Below are positions 1 through 12,520 of a DNA stretch of 64,000 bases, one piece after another. The stretch lies in the NCBI GenBank assembly GCA_030765055.1, contig CM060955.1, forward strand, positions 103,774,201 through 103,838,200, in the 5' to 3' direction. The position numbers and the translations under genes were made by a program. A model generated the notes under the pieces. It was not told where the DNA came from. It did no database searches and worked only from the letters and a program-made list of their open reading frames with translations. The stretch is from Mantis religiosa (lineage: Eukaryota; Arthropoda; Insecta; Mantodea; Mantidae). How positions within the stretch are numbered: the stretch's first letter is position 1; each line of letters starts with the position of its first letter.

Positions 1-164
1 CTTAGGTCATTATTGAAAGTTGGGTGTAGTAGAATAAACTTTTTTTTTTTTTTTAAAAGTTGCTTTTTATTTACCTCAGTTAAGCCATAATTTGCTTCAC
101 AATGAAACTGCAATAGAGAATGTTTCATATAATGCAATGCTTCTTACACACACCAATGCAGGAT

Positions 165-630
165 ATACCTATGCTCATGGCGGGGTATCCTCGTGAGGAA
201 GGGATGTGGTGAAAGGATACAAAGGTTAGTCGAACCTGAGGAAAGAGGCCAGTAGAAAGCAGGAACCCTAACCGCTACAGATTTAAGTCCCAGGTGGTGA
301 CTTGGACAACCGATTCACTTCCCCCTCTTCGGGGTTACATACCCTTCAAAGCTAAGATTCTGAAACATCCCCTTATCCAGTAGATGAAGATTTACAACGA
401 GCAAAAACCCTGCTATGCACGGCAAAGCTCCCGTTGAGTTTTAGGGCTCTGAATTAGCAAAACAGTATGACAATTAAAATAAAATGAAAGTGACGTGAAA
501 TGGATGTGCCTAAAACCGGAGGATGCAAATCTTACCAGCATTTGTCAAACGATCCTGGGAAGCCCATTGTTCAGGAAGGTTGGCCTCAGAAATTGAACCC
601 ACGGCCAACTGAGGCATCCCACTCGATTAG
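165..630 (-). repeat. Long tRNA-headed SINE (family S4), diverged copy
   Basis: On the minus strand this block starts near 627 with a degenerate tRNA-like head that keeps a B-box-like GGGTTCAATTT but has lost most of the anticodon arm. The head is followed by several hundred bases of GC-richer, purine-rich sequence unlike the AT-rich flanks. The head resembles those of the longer blocks at 17045-17565 and 31640-32118 (shared text around GAGTGGGATG and the following CTCAG). I assign it to the same loose family. The left limit is approximate and I saw no target duplication. Confidence 0.45.
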
Positions 631-650
631 ATAACTTAAATTTGAGGTTT

Positions 651-2389
651 GGTGTTTATCCAATAAACACATCTTTTATGAGTTATGCTGTTCGCATGAA
701 CAATTTTGCTAGAACTGTCTTTCTGGGTTTTGGAAAACCTCAGAAGAAGGATTTTGTAGTGAAGTTCTGACGTTTAAATTATAGATGAAATAAAATACTC
801 CCTTTACTTGCTATAAAAAGTTTCAAAAATGACATGACAGTACCAGGAATAATAGACTATGTAATGTGAATGAAGTTTTGAAGTGAATTCACTGTTTAGT
901 TTAGTCAATGCCTATTAAATTCTGCACTGTAACTAAAAGACAGTTTTCTAAAACTGCAATAAAAAGTGTTACGAGTTCGGTATTTCCAGTGCATCCAACT
1001 TCCGCACCACAAGTTCTGAATAGAGCTTTGGTATTGTGTTATATGCGGGCATACCCATGTTTAGATTTTCCGGAAACTCAAGGAGGAAGGGGGTTACCTC
1101 GTTAGTTCCCGCAGAGGAAGGACAAGTTAAATTTGATTTCGCGGGCATTGGCTAGCCTGACCTTGCGGCAGTTTTGTTTGTGGTAGCAAATACGGGTACC
1201 GCCTCAGGGGACGCAGCCTTCGGACCTCGTCATTGTCTTAATTCACAGAGGTTGTGCATGCCTTGCCATAGAGCTCAGTTTCCACCTAGTTGTCATACTC
1301 CTACACGTCGGTATAACCTGTCCCAAACTAGAACGATCTTGTTTTACAAATATGGGAGGAGAGACAAACACACACTATGGGGATGGCTGATGGGGGAAAA
1401 TTCATGGGTGTGTATAGAAGCGATTCCACGCATGCAAACAAAATTGTCGATGAGTAGAACATAACTATGAAGTAAAACATTTGTGGACCACAATAGATAT
1501 GAAGTAGTCTAAATAAACAAAAAACTGATACTCCCCCTTCTCAAATAACAAACATTTATTACGTTTTCATAACACTCTATCCCAACCGTTTTCAAACTAT
1601 GCTTATTTTTATGCATTTATTTCTCTAGCTATTCGACATAAATATTTGTAGTCTGACCCTGTTGTCTGATATTTTCTATGCTAGCTTTCGAATCCCGAGG
1701 TTCCGAGCTCAATTTTTTCATTTCTTAGCCGGGATTATTCTTTACCTACCCTATATTCTGGAGGTATAAGTGTAAATATGTGTGATAATTTAATACTTAT
1801 AAAAATTTAACCTAAACAAACCCAAAGATAGATGAGCTGAGCGTAATTGCCAGCAGCTCCAAGTTTCGTCTGGTTTAGCTTGAAACATGACCTACTTAGC
1901 GCTACCCCTCACTGTGACAAAGGAGGAGTGAAAAGTTGTGTAAACACATTGCCACTGCATTCCGCGACTGCCTAGTGTCCGTCAGACAGCAACAGGTGCT
2001 GGAACCAGTGCAGGGCTTGCTCATTCACAGCGGAATATGGTAAAATGTGGTATAAAAACACTGCTGTACGAGAGAATTAAGAGAAACAAAGGTAAGTTCA
2101 AACTGTATATTACTCTACAGAGAGTATTGACCTTCAGCTAGCCAGCGCTGCGATCGTCCCTTATCTTATCTGGTCGATTAGAAGAGTTAAATATTAGTAA
2201 GTAGACGTACAGTAAGATACGAAACACAAATAGAGCAATTGGAAGCTGCGTGTCTATATGATGTTTTCTCGCGCCTGCCGATGTAGAACACATTGCTGTC
2301 CAGAAGACATTATTACATCTGAACAGATTATACATACACTGGACTCACCGCGTATGTGCGATAAGCTCAGGTAAACATCTTTGTAAATA
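651..2389. other. No identifiable feature
   Basis: AT-rich sequence with only short, non-conserved open frames. A stretch at about 1030-1240 is locally GC-richer and could be an old repeat, but it matches none of the families recognised elsewhere in the window. Confidence 0.4.
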
Positions 2390-2600
2390 TTAAAAGCAGA
2401 AGCTTTATTAACAGTGAAGTATTCTTCATATTTGAGTTTGATTTATGAGTCACTATGTTTGCACTCTAACTTCACTTGCTTGTTGTTGTATAATTGAAGC
2501 GTTTTCAAGATCATTCGATCTCATCCTCAGCTGTTTGGTGACTAAATGAACCTTCCTTTTCTTCGACTACTACGGAGCTCCGATCACTCTGCCATCTGGT
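2390..2600 (-). repeat. Penelope-like element terminal (pLTR) fragment
   Basis: This stretch is closely similar to both arms of the mini-element at 13394-13751. It shares the start ATATTAAAAGCAGAAGC, the TTTGATTTATGAGTCACTATG segment and, on the minus strand, CTGAGGATGAGATCG followed by GATCTTGAAAAC. The last part resembles the conserved core of the hammerhead-like motifs found in PLE termini, but no pairing stem I can be drawn. No coding part is attached. It abuts the LINE relic to its right. Confidence 0.55.
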
Positions 2601-3930
2601 GTTAGGGGCACTAAGTTACTACTTCTAGTATCCATGTTCTTCCAATATGTTCTATAGTTTTTCTCTATAGTATCAAAAGCTTTTTGGAAACTATACAAGC
2701 TATATGACTATTTAAGTTATATTCTCTTCTTTTCTAAAATATGTGCTGTATGTTGAATATATTGTCTATAGCGGATCTTCTTCTACGAAGAAGATATTGC
2801 TTCTGAGATATACCATAATCTTTATTACTTTAGGATACGTTCTATATACCACATTAATCAGATGAATTCCTCTGTAATTTTCACAGATCTTAAATTTTTT
2901 TTAAATATTCATACAATCTCTGATTTTTTCCAGGATTATGGAATTCTTCTGCTCTTCCAACATTGGTTTATTAAATGTAAGAGTCTTAGAGGTAAAAGAT
3001 TCCCACCATATTTTAGTAATTCCAAGTTCAGTCCATCAGTTTCTTATCATTCCTATTCTTATTTTTCACAACTGTACTATTCCATTGCTATGCAGTATAT
3101 TCCTGCTTTATTAGTTCATTTTCTTCAGATTTCAATTCATTTCTTGCCTCATACCATAGTGTTTTATAATACTGATTCAAAGTTGCTTTATTAAATACAT
3201 TTATTTTATTTATCCTTTCCTATTTTGTAACATATTTCAAAATTCTATAAGTGAAAACCTGTCTTCTATGGACATTGTTTTCAAAGTCACTTACGAATTT
3301 GTCCCATAACTTTTGTTGTGGTTCCCTTATTATTGTTTTCGTTTTATTTTGTAACTTTCATGAGAATCATCATCCTTTTGTGACAGCAATTTCCTATAGG
3401 GGTTCTGCTTTTCTTCAGTTACTTCTTTTATTTCATTCTTCCATATTCTAGGACCTTATCTTCTTAATTTGTTCTTAAATCTCAAGACTCCATAGGCTGA
3501 TTTCTCAACATGTTTAAAATGTTACCATTCCTCATTCCAATCATCTTGCTTCTTAAAGCTCAAGACTCCATAGGCTGATTTCTCAACATGTTTAAAATGT
3601 TACCATTCCTCATTCCAATCATCTTTCTTCTTAAAGCTCAAGACTCCATAGGCTGATTTCTCAACATGTTTAAAATGTTACCATTCCTCATTCCAATCAT
3701 CTTTCTTCTTAAAGCTCAAGACTCCATAGGCTGATTTCTCAACATGTTTAAAATGTTACCATTCCTCATTCCAATCATCTTTCTTCTCCTTTGAAAATAA
3801 GTATTCTTGTAATCTATTTTGATATAATAATCTCGCAATATCTTCTTTAAGGAGATATACTTTGTAGATCTCTTCCTGTACTCTTTGGATTTCATGATCC
3901 CATACTTCTCAAAAAGAGTAAAAACTAGTT
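2600..3930 (-). pseudogene. Decayed non-LTR retrotransposon (RTE/CR1-like) reverse transcriptase
   Basis: Read on the minus strand with frequent stops and frame changes, this region gives a recognisable series of reverse-transcriptase landmarks. Going down the plus coordinates these are a stretch resembling the finger motif that precedes NYRGI (ITEEFI-L at about 2860), a DNIF-like block (YRQYIQHT, about 2760), EKKREYNLNSHIACI (about 2710) and a KAFDTIE-like block (about 2670). This order is typical of LINE ORF2. A further upstream part to about 3930 is lysine/glutamate-rich and fits the linker between endonuclease and reverse transcriptase. No YADD motif is left in this copy and no frame exceeds about 110 codons, so it is long dead. 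The 78-bp tandem repeat at 3481-3792 lies inside it. Assignment to a LINE is fairly firm; the clade is inferred from wording of the motifs. Confidence 0.65.
3481..3792. repeat. Tandem repeat, 78-bp unit, four copies
   Basis: The unit begins CTCAAGACTCCATAGGCTGA, and copies start at 3481, 3559, 3637 and 3715. The copies are nearly identical; the first spacer reads CATCTTGCTTC where later ones read CATCTTTCTTC. The array lies inside the decayed LINE on the minus strand. The high identity means it amplified long after the host element died. Confidence 0.95.
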
Positions 3931-5300
3931 AGTCTGAAGTAAATTTAAGCAGCTTGAGGCTGTGGTCTCAATTTTTATTTATTAAGGAATAATCAATAAC
4001 TGACTTAATATTTTTGGTATTTATGTGTCATTGTATTGCCAGTCAGACAACTACACGTGGAGTTTTATCTTTTGCATTAAGGAGTATGAAAACGTGTGCT
4101 TCTATGTGTAATGTAAGAAGTTGTCGTGCTTTTTGGTTTTAACCTAACACTTCCGCTAGTATGAATATTATACATATAAATGTAATCTTGCATTTTTACA
4201 AATGATAAAATCATGACAGTTATTCCTTTTGTCATTTTCCAGGACTCCGTCTATTGTTTCTTTGTTTCATTCCTCCTTGGGGAAGCATCATACAGCTGCC
4301 GAAGTGGTGCTTCAAAAATCAAAAATATTATAAAAGTCTATTAACAAAATGAATAATTCGGATATTAATTTAAATGTTTAGCCTAAAATCTTATAGTAGA
4401 TTTGTCACGTTTCCCGACCATGAGCTCACAAGTGGTAACTGCGCTCCTCAGATGTTTTCCATAACTCGAGGTTACCATAGCAACCACATCCGCTTGTTTA
4501 GTGCCCCTCTACAAGCACACAAAGCCTTTTAGTTGAGCAAGATAAACACGACTTTAGGACGTGCATGTTAGCTCGTTATGGAGCAGGCTTGCTTGGATGC
4601 TTGTACGAAAAACGAAGGCTTAGTTCTCCTTGGGCATCTCACCATATTAGGAAGCTTCTTTATGGTATTTTCAACAAACAAAAACTGGCAGTGTTCAACA
4701 ACAGCCGCCCCTTTGTGTTCCAAATAGAGCATGCTTTGTTTTATTCTGTCGTTTAAAAAGGGAAGGGGCTTTCAATCCTTTCTCTGCCAGGAGCGATTTG
4801 GTTGATATTTCCTATACGTTTATATCGTGTAATATCCTTATTCATCCAGGCATAAGGTCAAGTAAACCAACTCGTAGTCATAATTTACAACATCCCTTAA
4901 TTAATTTCAATCACTTCATCTATAGTGGCCTAAGTATCGACACAGCTTTTTGGCTTATAAAGTGATATAAAATATAAATATATACTTTATAGTTTTGCAC
5001 AATTAGTAACCATATTATATCACATTATCACCGACGATGTAGTATATCTAAGAAACAATTTTCACTGAAGTGCTTCTTGGTATTGAATAGCAATAATGTT
5101 CTTCCCTCAGTAAAATTTCTACCATCTGGTAATCAGAGAGTCTATTTCACACTGACGATGACAGTTTTCTATGTCACTTGTGGAAAATAATAAAAAGACA
5201 CAAATAGGAACTTAAGAACGCTACTATAACGATGTGAAATTACTGGAAATACTCCAAAAGAGTTTTGGTTTGATTACTATGAAATAAAATTTTAAATTAA
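3931..5300. other. No identifiable feature
   Basis: AT-rich, unstructured sequence. Open frames are short and show no family signature. Confidence 0.4.
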
Positions 5301-5304
5301 ATTA

Positions 5305-5560
5305 AAATCTGGTATTTATCAATCTAACGGTTTAGATAGTGATCAGGTTTATATTGGAAAGACGAAACGTAGTTCGGAAATCAGAAAGAAAGAACATTTT
5401 CGTAACACTAAATATAAAAAAAATTGATAAATCGGCCGTAGCAGATCATTTTTGGTCATTTAACCATGAAATAAATCCCGAAGTTAAATTATTAAAACAA
5501 TTAAATGTTCCCATAGATTTAAATATTTATATAAAAAAAACAAATATCGCGTAATGAATT
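5305..5560 (+). pseudogene. Penelope-like GIY-YIG endonuclease fragment
   Basis: From 5305 the frame reads KSGIYQSNGLDSDQVYIGKT, which holds the paired GIY and YIG motifs of the Penelope-type endonuclease. It then hits a stop in an A-rich run near 5425. The next frame takes over with DKSAVADHFWSFNHEIN, the conserved helix that follows in these enzymes. The domain normally sits at the C-terminus of a PLE polyprotein and nicks target DNA. Here the reverse transcriptase is absent, so this is a 5'-truncated, frameshifted remnant. The same domain occurs at 52170-52690 on the other strand, and both are followed by a similar AATGAATT...TACCGGCA segment, so they belong to one family. Confidence 0.75.
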
Positions 5561-5761
5561 TTGACATACCGGCAATTGATTATATTTTTAGGTTTGTTTC
5601 GACTTCAGATTTTGGTGATACGAAAAAGCATAGTATCCTTGACGACGAAGTATACACGACGGCGAAGTGTGTTAACTGACAATGCGAGCAAATGTTCGTG
5701 AAATCTATTTTTTAAAAAGAAGAAAGAAGTATTAACATCAACTTCTTAAGATAAGTGGACA

Positions 5762-6376
5762 TTAATGAACAAATATTTTTATTTCTGTAATAGTATCTAG
5801 AGGTTTGCTCGACAGTGAGAGTCGAGTTAAATTTATAACTACCAAATTAACCATCATCATCATCATCATCGTCATCATCATCATCTTCATCTTCAAGAAT
5901 TGGGCCCTGTGACCCGTTCCGTTCTCTTCAAGAGTGTACTGATCCTTCCAGCATAGAGCTGGGCGTCCCACATCTCTCTTTCCCTTCGGCATACCTATAA
6001 TCTCAAAGTCTTCTTGGAAGTCGTTCCGCGTCCATTCTTAAAATATAATTTTTTCCATTCATTTTTATTCTTTATTATTTTAATGATTACATTAAAAATC
6101 CCAAACCCTTCTCTTATTTTTTCGTTTCTTACGTGGTCTATTCTTTTATAACCTACCACGCTTCTCAAAAATCTCATCTCTGCCGATTCTAGCTGTTTGC
6201 CTTGGTTCTTTGTCAGTGTCCATGTTTCGGAACCGTATGTTAACGTTGGAACTGCCATTATCTTATAAAATTTCATCTGTGTTTCCTTTCGTGTTTACCT
6301 GTTCAGCGTTCTTATTATAGTCCCACACATTTGATTGAATCTGTTTAATTTCACCTCCATATCCTTTTTGTTATTA
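5762..6376 (-). pseudogene. Non-LTR retrotransposon 3' end (RTE/CR1-like RT C-terminus)
   Basis: Starting at 6376 on the minus strand the translation runs DMEVKLNRFNQMCGTIIRTL, a frame break, then MKFYKIMAVPTLTYGSETWT, EMRFLRSVVGYKRIDH and, after another break near 5994, GKRDVGRPALCWKDQ. This is the thumb and C-terminal region that follows the palm domain in a common insect LINE class. The 3' end runs straight into an imperfect (GAT)n tail at 5852-5890, as expected for LINEs with simple-repeat tails. Reverse transcriptase palm and endonuclease are missing (5' truncation). At least two frameshifts make it non-functional. Confidence 0.8.
5852..5892 (-). repeat. (ATG)n 3' tail of LINE
   Basis: Short imperfect trinucleotide tract at the 3' side of the LINE fragment on the minus strand; it reads as a run of methionines in the LINE frame. 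The position suggests a retrotransposition tail rather than an independent microsatellite. Confidence 0.7.
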
Positions 6377-8367
6377 ACTTAACCAAAATATGTTTAACTA
6401 TGGATCACTTTTTATATACAACAGTGTTTAATGACGCTTGTGAGTAAAAATGCACAACATACATATAGACTTCTTAAGTTTACCGCGTCAATCTATCTGC
6501 TTCGGTGAATAAAGGAAAGCATTGGAAATGCTCTAAAGTTTAAAGCGAAGTCATCTTGAATTTAATTTGGTGATACTGTAAAACATTAAATTAATTCAGT
6601 TTCAAAAGCATCTGCATTCACAATGCAGTAACTATTTTATATTTAAGTAAGCTTAAACTTTAATAGTTTCAAGTCCATTCATAAATACCTATATTAATGG
6701 ACTCCTGTTCACCAATTGTTTTAGAAACCTTCCAGTTTACAAAATTCCATAAAACTACAATGCTTATAAACCATCATTATACTGGCCTCTTAACCAAATT
6801 AAACTTTGTTCAACAACGAGCCAATAATTCTACTAATTACATACAGAAATAGTGATAAAGATTGGTTTCTGAGATTGTTGCTGGTTACTAAGGAAGAAGT
6901 TACCTCGAATTCATTTTAAGTTTAGAATTAATTTGCCAAAATAACCATTCAAATTTGTGTGGCTGCCGTTCATCTCTCAGATTAACAAGTTTGATCAAAC
7001 CATGTATAATGTAAAACAATAAAACCACGCCATAGACACAATTTTATATTTCTCTGCCGTTATAAATAGTGGGTAGAGAAGTTTTTACATTCCATCCAAA
7101 AGTTCAATTACGAGATTTCATTGACACATATAATCTGAAGGATCCGAATTGAAAATACTCTTATATGGTAAACTTCCTGTATGGAAAGTAAAAATAAAAT
7201 AAATTAAATTTGGGTAAATACTAAAACTATTATTTAAGTTTAATATCTTATTAAGGATAAGTATGACTGGAATTTCATTAACATTTTCAAAAAATAAATT
7301 TTTCCTGTTTTTTTTTTTTTTGTCTATAAAATTGTGTAAACCTTCCTGAATCCAAATAGTGCTTAGATAGCATCCACAAATCTTTTTAAATGTATAATCT
7401 GGTAGTTAAGTTACGTGAATGCTATTGTTAGATATGAATTCTAATTCTTTATACTTGTTTTCTCGCTATTGAAAATTTCAACATTTTTCATCATTTAAAA
7501 TGCTCCTTGCTTCGCAGTTTTAGTGTTAGACTAATGAAACTTGTTACACACGTTCATAGAGAAACAGTAAATACAAATTGCCCTGGTTTCATTGTGAGAT
7601 GCATTTTAAGCACAATTTCTTTACCTCAAAATACAAGCATGTAAAATTTTGGACAAAAGAGCCATATTCATTGCTTTAAGTGCCTAAAGTTTTTGAGACA
7701 CGGGGAAACTTAGAGAAAATTCAAAATATGGTTCTATTGGGAACTTGTTTTTATAATATTAGCCCAAAATTTAAGTTATTGTATCACTACGGACCTTTTA
7801 GGTGACATAACCAAAATAAATAAATTTGGTCATATCTTCCAAACCACATGGTGAAATTGACAGAATTTGGGCTGTATCATATTTGCACTAAGATACATCT
7901 GTGGCGTAAATATTAAAAATCTAGCGTTATTATTTTAGGATTTAAAGTTCTGAGGCATAGGTATCTTTAAGATTTTCAAAAAAGTTCCAATACCAAGTTT
8001 TCTTTACATAAAGAATTAATCGAAATCTTTGCTTTTATGAAAGAAATTCTATTGTTGATTTCGATTAAAACAGCTCATATGTTAAATATATTTATATGAC
8101 CAATAGAATATTATTTTGAATTTTCTAAACGGGGCTTGTGCTTATTCATTTGGAAGGGTTTTCGTACCTTGTACATTGGCAAACACTAGGTGTTAGGCGA
8201 AAATGTAGTACACAAAAGTGTATAACGCTTTGAAATACAAAAATTATTTCAAATAGCTCTGCTTATGGTACAAGAGATTTCCAAGGAAAATGTTATTAAT
8301 AATATCAGTTATCCATTTCTTAATCATTCTTTTAGTCTGTGAGTTTGAATGAAAGGATATGGAATTT
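6377..8367. other. No identifiable feature
   Basis: About 2 kb of strongly AT-rich sequence without a recognisable coding or repeat signature; a T-run lies near 7310. Confidence 0.4.
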
Positions 8368-8369
8368 TA

Positions 8370-9581
8370 AGAGGGTCGTTTGGTAAGTCTGGTAAAACAC
8401 CAATATGTATCGTGAATATCCAACCTTATTTTTCGACGTAGTCTCCATTGACGGTTGTACATTTGGTCCAGCGATGGTTTCGTTAAGGTTTGCAAAATAC
8501 TCGTTGACGGGGACTATAACTTCTTTTCTTCCCACCATGTCAAATTTTCAGGTTTGGGAACAGGAAGAAATGACTTGGGGCTAAGTCTGGTGAATAATGT
8601 GGATGAGGAAACAGTTCAAAGCCCAAATCATGCACTTTCGTAATTGCTATTGCTGATGTATGCGATGGTGCATTATCCCAGCAAAAGAGCACTTTTGCGT
8701 TTCAATATCGCTTTCTTTTCAGTCAACCCTTGTTGCAAACGATCCAACAATGACGTATAATAGGCTCCAGTTATGTTTCTGTCATGTTCCAAGTAATCTA
8801 TGCGGATTATACCTGAGAATCCCAAAAAACAATGACCATCATCTTACCAGCTGACATCATCTTGCCTTCTTTGGTGCACTTTCACCAGCCTTTGTCCATT
8901 TTGGACTGCTTTTTTGACTATGGTATTATACGACGGATTCAAGTTACATCCACGGCAGCACGAAAGGTCTTGCTGATTGCGATTAACCATCGTCAGACAC
9001 TTGAAAGAAGTGTTCTTCCGAATGCGCTTTTGGTGAGCAATCGCGACACACAACTTGCATACAGCTTTCTCATTGCCAACTTTTCATGCAGGATATTGTG
9101 CATGAGATGTTTGCAGTCTCAGCAATCTCACCAATTTTGATTCGGCGGTCTTGCATAACCAGATCGTGGATTTTCTCAATTGTGTGGTGACTTCAACTGG
9201 GCGAGCAAAGCGCGATTCACCTTCGGTGTTTCTACGACCACGTATAAATTTGTTGATTCAAAAGTAATTGGTCTTCAATGTTGGTGCAGAGTCCGCGTGA
9301 ACTTTACCCAATTCAGTTTTGACTTGTGCGGCAGTCCAGCCCTTCAAATGAAAATGTTTAATAACAGCGCAAAACTCTGTTTTTTTTTTTTTTTTTTTTT
9401 TTTCATTTTCAATCGCAGCTGTCCCACTGACCAGTTCAGATGGCTGTCAATGCTAAACTGTATATTGTAGCATATTCAAATTTTCTGTACAGTCCTTTGA
9501 GTAATCAAGCTTACCACCCACAAAATAGCAACAAAGGTTTTCCATCCGTTCATGGAAGTTTACCATACCAAACGACCATCG
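8370..9581 (-). mobile_element. Complete but inactive mariner transposon
   Basis: The ends are inverted copies of each other: GGGTCGTTTGGTAAG at 8373 and, on the minus strand from about 9579, TGGTCGTTTGGTATG. Each end is flanked by TA (8368-8369 and 9582-9583), the duplication expected of mariner insertion. The 1.2-kb length fits the family. The minus-strand interior encodes a broken transposase across its whole length, described separately. Confidence 0.8.
8420..9425 (-). pseudogene. Mariner transposase pseudogene (DD34D type)
   Basis: The minus-strand translation gives, in order and in changing frames, a GEIAETANIS-like helix-turn-helix piece, MRKLYASCVSRLLT, KMMVIVFWDSQ, then WDNAPSHTSAIAITKV, HYSPDLAPSHFFLFPNLKI and HRWTKCTTVNGDYVEK at the end. 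These are the landmarks of a mariner DNA-binding domain followed by its catalytic domain. The second catalytic aspartate is present (WDNAPSH). The third, 34 residues further on, is replaced by histidine (SHFF for SDFF). Many stops and frameshifts and a 23-base poly-T run at 9379-9402 also break the gene. Confidence 0.85.
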
Positions 9582-9583
9582 TA

Positions 9584-11790
9584 AAGGCAAGTAATGCGTC
9601 CAGATCTAAAACATGTGGCTCTCACTGTTTCCTTTGTATCTACAACCATAAGTGTAATTTAGGTATTTCTACAAGGGTTTATGTCAACTAAATGAAGTAG
9701 ACATAAACATAAGCTTTCAAAATGTAGACTCTATAGCCACCAATAAAGGATGTGAGACAGACAAGGTCACATGAATGCAATAGATAAGAATTTTATTATT
9801 TCATTTTATGATATTAAACCGTTGTTATATCAAGTACCAAAACGATGTAAAGTTTATTTGTGATTATTATTGATATGTTTAAAATTATAAGAGTTCTGTT
9901 GTTTAATTGGTATAAGTTATAGGTGGCCATGACTGAATAAAGTAGTTCACAGTTAAAGAGAATATTAATATCCAATTTAGAAATATGATAAATTACATCT
10001 AAAAGTAAAATAGAAAAGAAAATTGTTTTTAAGATTTTATATTTGGAGAATTAGAAAATTATATAATTCAAAATTAATATATTGGCCACCATAAGAAGTG
10101 ATATAGATTATAATAATTAGTTACCATGGTAATAGGAAAAATCAATAAGGTTGAGGAGAAGATAGCGTCTTTGTGACCTGATCGAAGAGTGAGCAGATAC
10201 GTGTGCTAATCATTGCATGAACTGTACATGATCAGAGTTGTATTAGATTGTGTTTGACCATCCTAGGCGTTGTGAATTGCAGTGAATTTAAATTAAAGAA
10301 AAACTTGCAACCAACATATTTTATTATTTCCTTAACATTGAGTTACACAATCAAGTATCCAAGATCACGATCCAGAGAAGATCTCATGCAAACCGGAGCT
10401 ACAAAAGTCACCACAACGAGAGCATCATCACTGCGAGTAACTCTTCATTGCTCACCATCAATATATTTGTGGTAATAAACACTGAGAACAACATACCACC
10501 ATCTTCCCATCGTCGGCCTTAATTCGGACAATATGTATAACATTTATTGCATCACAAGGTACAAACTGAGGCGTATCATCTTCATACATGATACATATAA
10601 TCAAACACCTTCTTGCAGATTAATTGTAAGTATATATTTTATCATAGAAAAACTAGTAATGAGGGAAGTCAATGAACATGAGTGAAGAACAGATTGCAGT
10701 GTTTCTCGACAGTGGTTCTAGTTACCCGTAATTTAGTATCTTACACCGCATGACGTAAATTACACACGCCGAAACCAAATTACGCAGTGTTTTAATGGTT
10801 TATTGCGACACATTTTGCATCTCTTTTTACGGCTTTTAATCACTGCTTGTATGACAGAGGAGGGAATGCGAAGAACCAGCCAGCCGGCATAGCGTGTCAG
10901 TTAACGCATTAATTAGACGAAAATACTAACAGCCTTGTTAGCATCCGGTGAGCAATAAATATTTGTCAGAATGCGGATATGCGCTTCCTCATCGTAAATA
11001 ATTTCCACAGCCTTCTGTACTTTAATCTCAGGAGACACGGAGATACAGCAAAATTTCATTAGCCAGCCTGTGGAAAATGACTGATTGCCGTAATAAGTTG
11101 CCTAGCGAAGAATCAAATGAACTGAATTAACATTGTTTACGCCAATGATATCTTCAAGTTGTTAGCTTTGCTTTAACACTCACAGCTTCTAATGGTATAA
11201 ACGTGTAAACTTTTCTAAAGGAAAATGCTTGCGCGGCTTGGTAGCAAGCAGTTGAGAAATCTACAGTTAGGCAAATGTTTCACGTCACTCGACAGTGGCA
11301 CACCATTTTAAAGTACATTGAATTAAATGAAAATTTATGCCATAATAGTAGCAAACGCATCGCGTATCATTTTCGTTAGTGCGACAAAGGACTGTTGCAT
11401 AAGACACCACCGAATATGAGCCAGTTTATGTACAACACGTTGACACATTGTAAGTCAGGCAGCTGAGTCAAATGTTCCCAATCTCCGGCTAGCAGGAGAA
11501 AAGGTATAGTGGCGCTGTTCGAACGGTTACCATGGATTTATTTTTGGTAATAGTTACCTCTCAGATAAAGCACTGATTAATCCACGTGGAGTGAACATAT
11601 ATCTGTCATTTGTGATTCCTGCGAATTCCACTGGCTGAAGTGATGCGTTCATTGGTGCTTAGCACATGGCCAGGAAGCGTGGCAGATCACCTTTCACTCT
11701 TACAAGAATAATCAATGCGTTATCTGAGAGTTTCTATCAACAAAGTTAAATCCAGTGTAGCCGTTCGGGCAGCTGGACTATACCATCGTC
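9584..11790. other. No identifiable feature
   Basis: AT-rich sequence with short frames only. A segment near 10350-10530 is richer in C and A and includes a possible TAATAAA polyadenylation-like signal, but I could not tie it to a family. Confidence 0.4.
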
Positions 11791-11794
11791 CACT

Positions 11795-12520
11795 ACAGCG
11801 ACTTATCTAGAGGTCATCCTAGATATGAAGCTCACATGGGAGACCCATATAACAACGCTGGCTAATAAAGCCAAGAGAAAAATGGCTATGCTGTACCCAC
11901 TATACAGCAGAAAATCATCACTGGCTCTCAAGAACAAGATCCTTATCTACAAACAGTTCCGCGATCTGTAATCATATATGCTTACCAAGTCTGGGGAGTT
12001 GCCGCAAAAATGCATCTCTACAAACTCCAAATTCTCCAAAACCGCTACGTACTGCAACCTCAACTGATTGGTACCTTCCCAATGATAACAATCACTCAGA
12101 CCTCGCATATCCAAAACTCACTGATTATATCCTACATCTATCCCACAGCTTTTATGCTAAACTTCCTTCCAGTTTCAATCATCTTATTTGCGGCCTCGGA
12201 CTTATACTCGGACCACCATAAACCTCTTGTAACAGTCAATCTAATCCCATACAAATCCTATTCTCTTACATATCACCATAACACCACAAATTTATATTAA
12301 TCACCACCATCTACCCACCATCCCTTAAATAAAAATCCATCCTCATGCCAGTAAGCGACGTTATTCCGGTATGGCATTAGTCGAAGGACCCTCCTTTGTG
12401 GAGTATTCTCCTTCAACGATCCCATGTGTTGCTCCACTTTGGGTAATCCAGAGGGTGTAGTTTTCATTTTTCAATTGGTATGTACTTCCATGGGGTTGCT
12501 AGAATGACCGGATCGTCGTT
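11795..12520 (+). pseudogene. Jockey-like non-LTR retrotransposon 3' end
   Basis: From 11808 the plus strand reads LEVILDMKLTWETHI, then KAKRKMAMLYPLYSRKS and LKNKILIYKQF. This is the characteristic C-terminal part of Jockey-clade reverse transcriptases, where the line YLGVxLDxxLTWxxHI is followed by LYPLL and a Y/K-rich helix. A stop follows the LIYKQFRDL stretch and the frame then shifts; the next part (YACQVWG-like) reads only in another frame. Sequence from about 12040 to 12520 is probably the rest of the C-terminus and 3' untranslated region, by position. The element is 5' truncated and dead. Confidence 0.7.

Noticed and set aside
3473..3800. Possible CRISPR-like array
   Set aside because: Units are contiguous 78-bp tandem copies without unique spacers, in a eukaryotic LINE relic.
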